From an uncultured Bacteroidaceae bacterium (lineage in GTDB: Bacteria > Bacteroidota > Bacteroidia > Bacteroidales > Bacteroidaceae), in NCBI GenBank assembly GCA_905235305.1, contig CAJOLC010000025.1, positions 1 through 36,020 on the forward strand: 36,020 nt of DNA, given 5' to 3'. Below are positions 31,601 to 36,020 of this stretch, one piece after another (position 1 is the first letter of the stretch; each line of letters starts with the position of its first letter). The notes below the pieces were generated by a model that was given only the letters and a program-made list of their open reading frames with translations, did no database searches and was not told the DNA's origin. Position numbers and translations under genes: made by a program.

Positions 31601-32788
31601 ATGGCACAGAAAGAACTGCAGCTCAAATATGGCTGCAACCCCAACCAGAAACCCTCGCGCATCTTTATGGAGGATGGAGAACTGCCCATCGAAGTGCTTG
31701 GCGGCAAGCCTGGCTACATCAATTTCCTCGATGCGCTGAACAGTTGGCAACTCGTCAAGGAACTCAAGGCAGCGACAGGTCTGCCTGCAGCAGCCAGTTT
31801 CAAACACGTTTCCCCTGCAGGAGCTGCAGTAGGACTGCCCTTGACAGACACGCTGGCAAAGGTTTACTTTGTGGACGACATCAAGGTCCCCCTGACTCCC
31901 ATTGCCTGTGCATATGCCAGAGCCCGCGGTGCCGACCGCATGAGCAGCTATGGTGACTTCATCGCACTGAGCGACACATGCGACGAAGCGACTGCTCTCA
32001 TCATCAAACGCGAAGTGAGTGACGGCATCATCGCACCTGGCTATACAGACGAAGCACTGCAGATATTGCGCGAGAAACGCAAGGGCACTTACAACATCAT
32101 ACAGATTGACCCCGACTATGTTCCTGCTCCCATCGAGCGCAAGCAAGTGTTCGGCGTCACTTTCGAGCAAGGAAGAAACGAAGTGAAGCTTGATGACCCT
32201 GCCCTCTTCGAGAACATTCCCACTGCCAACAAAGACTTCCCTGAAGACGCCCGCCGCGACCTCATCATCGCTCTCATCACGCTGAAGTACACGCAGAGCA
32301 ACAGCGTCTGCTATGTCAAGGACGGTCAGGCCATTGGCATCGGCGCAGGTCAGCAGAGCCGCATACACTGCACGCGACTGGCAGGAAGCAAGGCCGACAT
32401 CTGGTGGCTGAGGCAGAATCCGAAGGTGATGAACTTGCCGTTCATCCCAGGCATTCGTCGTGCCGACCGCGACAACACGATTGACGTCTATATCAGCGAC
32501 GACTATATGGATGTGCTTGCTGATGGCGAGTGGCAGAAGTTCTTCACGGAGAAGCCCGAACCCCTCAGCCGTGAGGAGAAGAAGGAATGGATCAGTAAGA
32601 ACACGGACGTGAGCCTTGGCAGCGATGCCTTCTTCCCCTTTGGCGACAACGTTGAGCGTGCCCACAAGAGCGGCGTGCAGTACATTGCCCAGGCTGGTGG
32701 AAGTGTCCGCGACGACCATGTCATCATGACTTGCGACAAATATGGTATTGCCATGACCTTCACTGGTGTAAGGCTGTTCCATCACTAA
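31601..32788 (+). CDS. Stand-alone AICAR formyltransferase (PurH C-terminal domain type)
   Basis: The protein has 395 residues. It adds a formyl group to AICAR in purine synthesis. The family KH pair is present: Lys68-His69 in ASFKHVSPAGAAVG. Further signs are YARARGADRMSSYGDFIALSD, IAPGYTDEALQIL, TQSNSVCYVKDGQAIGIGAGQQSRIHCTRLAGSKAD and the ending SDAFFPFGDNVERAHKSGV. The IMP cyclohydrolase domain of normal PurH is absent from the N-terminus and no such gene is next to it, so the next step must be coded elsewhere. This short form is known in clostridia and some Bacteroidetes. It has a zinc-ribbon gene upstream and a hairpin downstream. Confidence 0.9.
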   Translation: MAQKELQLKYGCNPNQKPSRIFMEDGELPIEVLGGKPGYINFLDALNSWQLVKELKAATGLPAAASFKHVSPAGAAVGLPLTDTLAKVYFVDDIKVPLTPIACAYARARGADRMSSYGDFIALSDTCDEATALIIKREVSDGIIAPGYTDEALQILREKRKGTYNIIQIDPDYVPAPIERKQVFGVTFEQGRNEVKLDDPALFENIPTANKDFPEDARRDLIIALITLKYTQSNSVCYVKDGQAIGIGAGQQSRIHCTRLAGSKADIWWLRQNPKVMNLPFIPGIRRADRDNTIDVYISDDYMDVLADGEWQKFFTEKPEPLSREEKKEWISKNTDVSLGSDAFFPFGDNVERAHKSGVQYIAQAGGSVRDDHVIMTCDKYGIAMTFTGVRLFHH

Positions 32789-32792
32789 ACAG

Positions 32793-32819
32793 ACCTCCTC
32801 ATTACAGAAGTGAGGAGGT
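32793..32819 (+). terminator. Hairpin after the AICAR formyltransferase gene
   Basis: ACCTCCTCA (32793-32801) and TGAGGAGGT (32811-32819) form a perfect 9-bp stem with a 9-base loop, immediately after the stop codon. No T-run follows. Confidence 0.5.
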
Positions 32820-32840
32820 GGCAGAAGTGTTCTTGTCACA

Positions 32841-32868
32841 AACTATGGATTATGAATTCAGAATGGAA
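32841..32868. repeat. Heptamer-period repeat, four units
   Basis: AACTATG, GATTATG, AATTCAG and AATGGAA in 7-base register run up to the start of the small basic protein gene. Confidence 0.4.
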
Positions 32869-33071
32869 TGAGGCACGGAGGAGACGACATTGATGCCGTC
32901 ATCATGAATGGCATTACCTTTCGGGGCGGGTCGAAATCTGACTCGAAGAAGGAAGAAGCTAAGGTGAAGACCAAGGCAAAGAAGAAACAATACATCACAG
33001 GAGCACACGGCAGCGGCGCAGCCAAGAAGAAGGCCGACATCCGTCGCCAGCGTGCAAACAGACATAGATGA
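32868..33071 (+). CDS. Small basic protein, function unknown
   Basis: The protein has 67 residues. The first third is mixed (DDIDAVIMNGITFRGGSKSD); the rest is highly basic (KVKTKAKKKQYITGAHGSG, then KKKADIRRQRANRHR). The composition suggests nucleic-acid binding, but no fold is recognised. It has no promoter box and overlaps no other gene; the DUF4831 start lies 63 bases after its end. It may be a real small Bacteroidales gene or an open frame by chance; the Lys/Arg skew, unlike the local background, favours the former slightly. Confidence 0.5.
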   Translation: MRHGGDDIDAVIMNGITFRGGSKSDSKKEEAKVKTKAKKKQYITGAHGSGAAKKKADIRRQRANRHR

Positions 33072-33076
33072 GCCAA

Positions 33077-33138
33077 GAACTTAGAGTTAAGAATCAAGAA
33101 CAAGAGTTTAGAGTCAAGAGTATAGAAACAAGAATGAA
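33077..33138. repeat. Heptamer-period repeat, nine units, over the DUF4831 start
   Basis: GAACTTA, GAGTTAA, GAATCAA, GAACAA (6), GAGTTTA, GAGTCAA, GAGTATA, GAAACAA and GAATGAA follow with a 7-base period. The ATG of the DUF4831 gene is in the last unit. This is the longest of these repeats in the window. Confidence 0.65.
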
Positions 33139-34207
33139 GAAGCATCTCTTTTCCCTCATCGCAATTCTCTGTTCGGGATTGCCCATGACAGCAACAGCAC
33201 AAACAGAGGTTGAGCCTTTCGTACCAGGAAGCACCCTCGAAGGCGTCACCTATTACTTGCCACGGACTGCTTTCCGCGTCACCGTCATCTGCGAGAAGAC
33301 GACGACCCGGCCCGGGGACTTCTGCAAGTATGCCGACCGATACTTGCGCCTGCAAAACGTTCCCACGGAAGGAAGTGTGAGATGGAACCTGAAGAGCATC
33401 ACTTTGGAGCCCTACGGCAAGCCCGATAAGAACAAGGCCTACAGCATCAGGATCAAGAGCAAGACAGTAGCCCCGCTGGTCGGCCTCAGCCGTGACGGAC
33501 TCCTGCTGAGCATCAATTGCGATGCCAATGAATCCTTCCTGCCAGACCTCCCGAAGCCTGAAAAAGGACAGGCTCCCGAGAATCCCCGCTCGTATATGAC
33601 GCAGGAAATCCTCTCCGCCGGCAGTACGGCTAAGATGGCAGAGCTTTGTGCACAGGAGATTTATGACATTCGCGACAGCAAGAACTCCCTTATCCGCGGC
33701 GAGGCAGACAATACCCCGAAGGATGGAGCTCAGCTGAAACTCATGCTCGACCAGCTTGACAAACAGGCCTCTGTACTCGAATCGCTCTTTGCCGGCACCA
33801 CTCAGACCGACACTGAAGTCTTCTCCTTCTTCTACGACCCACAGCAGGAGACCAGTCGCGACATACTGTTCCGCTTCTCGGAAAAGCTCGGAGTGCTGGA
33901 TGCAGACAACCTCGCTGGCGAACCCGTCACGGCTTCCATCAAGGTCCTCGAAACCATACCCACGACAGTCCCGTCCGAGGAGACCGCCAAGAAGCGCGCA
34001 AAGATGGAGCAGGGCGTCTATTACAACATCCCTGCCCGAGCAAAGATAAACGTCACCTTTGGCGGTCAGGAGTTCGTCAACATGGAAACTCCGATGGCAC
34101 AATTCGGCATTGTCGACATACTTTCGAGCACACTTTTCGACAAGAAGACCACTACCCAGGTCACCTTTTTCCAGACGACCGGCGGCACAAAAGACGTGAT
34201 GGAATAG
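33134..34207 (+). CDS. DUF4831 family secreted protein
   Basis: The protein has 357 residues from the ATG at 33134, chosen because it opens a signal peptide (about 1-23, ending ATAQ); the frame extends upstream only through heptamer repeats. The body matches DUF4831, a Bacteroidetes family: VTYYLPRTAFRVTVICEKTTTRPGDFCKYADRYL, then the conserved ASVLESLFAGTTQTDTEVFSFFYDP and the ending YYNIPARAKINVTFGG...FVNMETPMAQFGIVDILSS. The function is unknown; the protein is exported. The mRNA's 3' region holds a 22-bp array and a strong terminator. Confidence 0.87.
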   Translation: MKKHLFSLIAILCSGLPMTATAQTEVEPFVPGSTLEGVTYYLPRTAFRVTVICEKTTTRPGDFCKYADRYLRLQNVPTEGSVRWNLKSITLEPYGKPDKNKAYSIRIKSKTVAPLVGLSRDGLLLSINCDANESFLPDLPKPEKGQAPENPRSYMTQEILSAGSTAKMAELCAQEIYDIRDSKNSLIRGEADNTPKDGAQLKLMLDQLDKQASVLESLFAGTTQTDTEVFSFFYDPQQETSRDILFRFSEKLGVLDADNLAGEPVTASIKVLETIPTTVPSEETAKKRAKMEQGVYYNIPARAKINVTFGGQEFVNMETPMAQFGIVDILSSTLFDKKTTTQVTFFQTTGGTKDVME

Positions 34208-34232
34208 ACCACTTAGGCAGGTCGGCCAATCA

Positions 34233-34364
34233 GCCACACGTCGCAAGTAAAATAGCGACGCGTCGCAAGCAGAAGAACGACGTGTCGCAAGCGAAACAGG
34301 GACGCGTCGCGTGCAGAAGAGCGACGTGTCGCATGCAGAACAGCCATGCATCGCAGACAACCGG
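34233..34364. repeat. Tandem array with exact 22-bp period (core GCGACGYGTCGC)
   Basis: Six 22-base units start at 34233, 34255, 34277, 34299, 34321 and 34343. The middle four share a core near GCGACGCGTCGC or GCGACGTGTCGC followed by AAGCAGAAGA-like sequence; the first and last are worn copies. The core is nearly palindromic. The array lies between the DUF4831 stop and its terminator, so it would be transcribed. It shares GCGACRYGTC with the array near 7.8 kb. Confidence 0.9.
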
Positions 34365-34365
34365 G

Positions 34366-34395
34366 AAAGGGAGCGTCACAAACGCTCCCTTTTTT
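34366..34395 (+). terminator. Strong intrinsic terminator after the 22-bp array
   Basis: AAAGGGAGCGT and ACGCTCCCTTT form an 11-bp stem (34366-34376, 34382-34392) with a CACAA loop, followed by more T residues. It begins right after the last repeat unit. Confidence 0.85.
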
Positions 34396-34458
34396 GTTTT
34401 TTATGGCAACATAACGTTATTCATCAATAAAAATGTGTGACATATTACAAATAATAAT

Positions 34459-34466
34459 TATATTTG
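34459..34466 (+). promoter_or_regulatory. -7 box TATATTTG of the right-end gene
   Basis: Matches TAnnTTTG, 54 bases before the ATG at 34521. A weak TGTG lies about 20 bases upstream. Confidence 0.55.
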
Positions 34467-34520
34467 TAGCGAATTCTATGGAAATTCACACATTTTTCAA
34501 TTAACAAAAACCAAAAAACC

Positions 34521-36020
34521 ATGAGAAAACTATTTACTTTGGCACTTGCCCTGACAGCAGCTGTCAGCGTCAGTGCAGACGAGTACTACCTTGTAGGTGG
34601 TGCAACAGACAGCGGATGGAATGCGGGCGCATGGAACAGAAGCGCTGTCCGTGCCTATCCCGCCGGTGACGGCACATGGACATGTGCCCTGAAACTGACT
34701 AATGCAGAAGGTGACAACGGACGTTTCAAAATTCCAAACACAGCAGACGGTTGGGCCGGCTTCTGGGCACCTTCACAGGACTATATGCTTGGCACCGACT
34801 GGGTAGACCTCAGCACAAACAGCGGTGGTGACAACAAGTATCGTGTGGCAGAAGAAGGTTATTACCTCGTCACGCTTAACCCAACCGAACTGAAGATTAA
34901 GGCTGAGAAGCTGACAGAGCCCGCAAAATCGGGAGACTACTATCAGATCACCAGCACGGCAGACTACTACTGGTTTGCTGCCTATATAGCAACCGACGAC
35001 ACGAAGAATGCGAAGGCCAAGCTGACTGCCGACCTTGACTTCGACGGACAAGTGTTCATCCCCCTGGCGTCCGACAAGCACAAGTTCAAGGGTGAGTTCG
35101 ACGGCCAGGAACACAGCATCAAGAATGCCACATTGGACTGCGATTACAGTTTCATCGGACTCTTCGCCTACATAACCGACGGCGCAAACATCCACGACAT
35201 CATCATCGACAGCAACTGTGCCTTTACCGGCATCTCCAAGGTTGCCGGCATTGCTGGCTTTGCCCGCGACGGCGGCACTGTCACACTGACCAACCTCGTC
35301 AACAATGCAACGATAAAGGGTACGGGAAGTGCAAACGTCAATGCTGCCGGCCTCGTTGGTTGTTCGGAGGATGGAACAAAGATTATCGCCACCAACTGCG
35401 CCAACACGGGTAACGTCTCCGGTGCCAACGAATGCGCAGCCTTCTGCGGATGGTGCCAGACAGGAACTACCTTCACCAACTGCTGGAACATTGGTGACAT
35501 CAACGGCATACAGTCGTCCAATCAACTGTATCGTAACACTGCTGCAAGCATCGTCAACTGCTTCGACCTGACCGACATCGGCGATCAAGGCACAAAGCTC
35601 AGTGCAGCTACGGCAGCCACTGGCGAATTGTGCTTCAAGCTGAACGGCAACCAAGAAGCAATCAACTGGTACCAGACGCTGCCTGGTGATGAACTACCCA
35701 TTCCTTTCTCCTCTCACGGTCAGGTCTATGCCAATGGTGAACTGCAATGCGACGGCAGCCCCGTTCCCGGCGGAGAAGTCACATACAGCAACTCCGGCAG
35801 TTCTGTCGTGCCTCCCCACACCGACAGCGCAACAGGTTATTGCTCTGTCTGCGGCACCTTCATGCCCGACCACTTGACTGCCGACGCAGAAGGCTACTTC
35901 AACATAGGCAATGCAGCAGATCTCAACTGGTTCTCCTATCTTGTCAGAGACTACAACCAGGCAGCCAATGCCAAGCTGACAGCCGACATCGACCTGGAAA
36001 GCATTGAGACATGGATGCCC
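34521..36020 (+). CDS. Large secreted SusE/SusF-like protein with GLUG-type repeats (partial, runs off window)
   Basis: Five hundred codons are open to the right edge. A signal peptide (about 1-19, ending VSVSAD) is followed by a SusE/SusF-like carbohydrate-binding segment (YYLVGGATDSGWNAGAWNRS) to about residue 125. From about 140 two similar modules appear: YYQITSTADYYWFAAYIATD...AKLTADLDFDG, and from about 455 YFNIGNAADLNWFSYLV...AKLTADIDLES. Between them lie glycine-rich strands (IAGFARDGGTVTLTN, AAGLVGC) typical of GLUG/right-handed beta-helix adhesin-like proteins. A CSVCGTFMPDH segment precedes the second module. Such proteins are surface-attached or released in Bacteroidales. The full length and C-terminal sorting signal lie outside the window. 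Confidence 0.8.
   Translation, partial: MRKLFTLALALTAAVSVSADEYYLVGGATDSGWNAGAWNRSAVRAYPAGDGTWTCALKLTNAEGDNGRFKIPNTADGWAGFWAPSQDYMLGTDWVDLSTNSGGDNKYRVAEEGYYLVTLNPTELKIKAEKLTEPAKSGDYYQITSTADYYWFAAYIATDDTKNAKAKLTADLDFDGQVFIPLASDKHKFKGEFDGQEHSIKNATLDCDYSFIGLFAYITDGANIHDIIIDSNCAFTGISKVAGIAGFARDGGTVTLTNLVNNATIKGTGSANVNAAGLVGCSEDGTKIIATNCANTGNVSGANECAAFCGWCQTGTTFTNCWNIGDINGIQSSNQLYRNTAASIVNCFDLTDIGDQGTKLSAATAATGELCFKLNGNQEAINWYQTLPGDELPIPFSSHGQVYANGELQCDGSPVPGGEVTYSNSGSSVVPPHTDSATGYCSVCGTFMPDHLTADAEGYFNIGNAADLNWFSYLVRDYNQAANAKLTADIDLESIETWMP

Noticed and set aside
32858-34360. 500-residue antisense open frame under DUF4831
   Set aside because: It runs through the 22-bp array, a terminator and heptamer repeats, and has no domain.
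34773-35654. 293-residue antisense frame at the right end
   Set aside because: Opposite the signal-peptide-bearing SusE-like gene; Val/Ala/Asp-rich with no domain.

Overview
This window looks like a chromosomal segment of a Bacteroidales bacterium, most likely a Prevotella-type (Prevotellaceae) lineage. The evidence is the repeated TAnnTTTG promoter box, usually TACCTTTG, placed 20-50 bases before many genes; A-rich start regions without Shine-Dalgarno sequences; and family content typical of the order (Bacteroidales HU-like protein, UpxY-type antiterminator, DUF4491, DUF4831, SusE-like secreted protein, GH3-family enzyme in the fatty-acid operon). The genus is an inference.

Layout. 1-1.3 kb: end of an unrecognised gene, a repeat-rich spacer with a large hairpin, a discoidin-like secreted protein and a 22-bp repeat trio. 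1.3-7.6 kb: HU-like protein, a lipoprotein, a serine hydrolase, a POT peptide transporter (minus) and a SulP anion transporter. 7.6-8.4 kb: a 22-bp-period array, then tRNA-Phe (minus) and tRNA-Pro (plus). 8.4-9.0 kb: orphan UpxY/NusG-like antiterminator. 9.0-15.7 kb (minus): probable six-gene operon acpP-fabF-rnc-GH3 enzyme-Ig-like lipoprotein-DUF3108. 16.1-18.6 kb: priA. 18.6-19.0 kb: copy 1 of a diverged intergenic element. 19.1-22.8 kb: ribE, a two-domain esterase, folA and thyA, probably one operon. 22.8-27.9 kb (minus): HerA-like ATPase, DUF362, GH59 glycosidase and YccF, probably one operon. 28.07-28.42 kb: copy 2 of the element in the opposite orientation. 28.6-30.4 kb: DUF4491 and rpsF-rpsR-rplI. 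30.5-34.2 kb: zinc-ribbon membrane protein, stand-alone AICAR formyltransferase, a small basic protein and DUF4831. 34.2-36.0 kb: a second 22-bp array ending in a terminator, then the start of a large secreted protein that runs off the window.

Most coding content is housekeeping: fatty-acid synthesis, riboflavin, folate/dTMP, purine, translation and replication restart. The least explained material is non-coding. (i) Two arrays with an exact 22-bp period share a GCGACRYGTC core, and a third locus has the same period with another sequence. (ii) A ~359-bp element occurs twice, inverted, aligning without gaps at about 61% identity by hand count. (iii) Degenerate 7-bp-period repeats sit at about nine gene junctions. 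(iv) A folded leader with long inverted repeats spans the start of the UpxY-like gene just behind tRNA-Pro. I saw no phage, insertion sequence, CRISPR array or toxin-antitoxin module.
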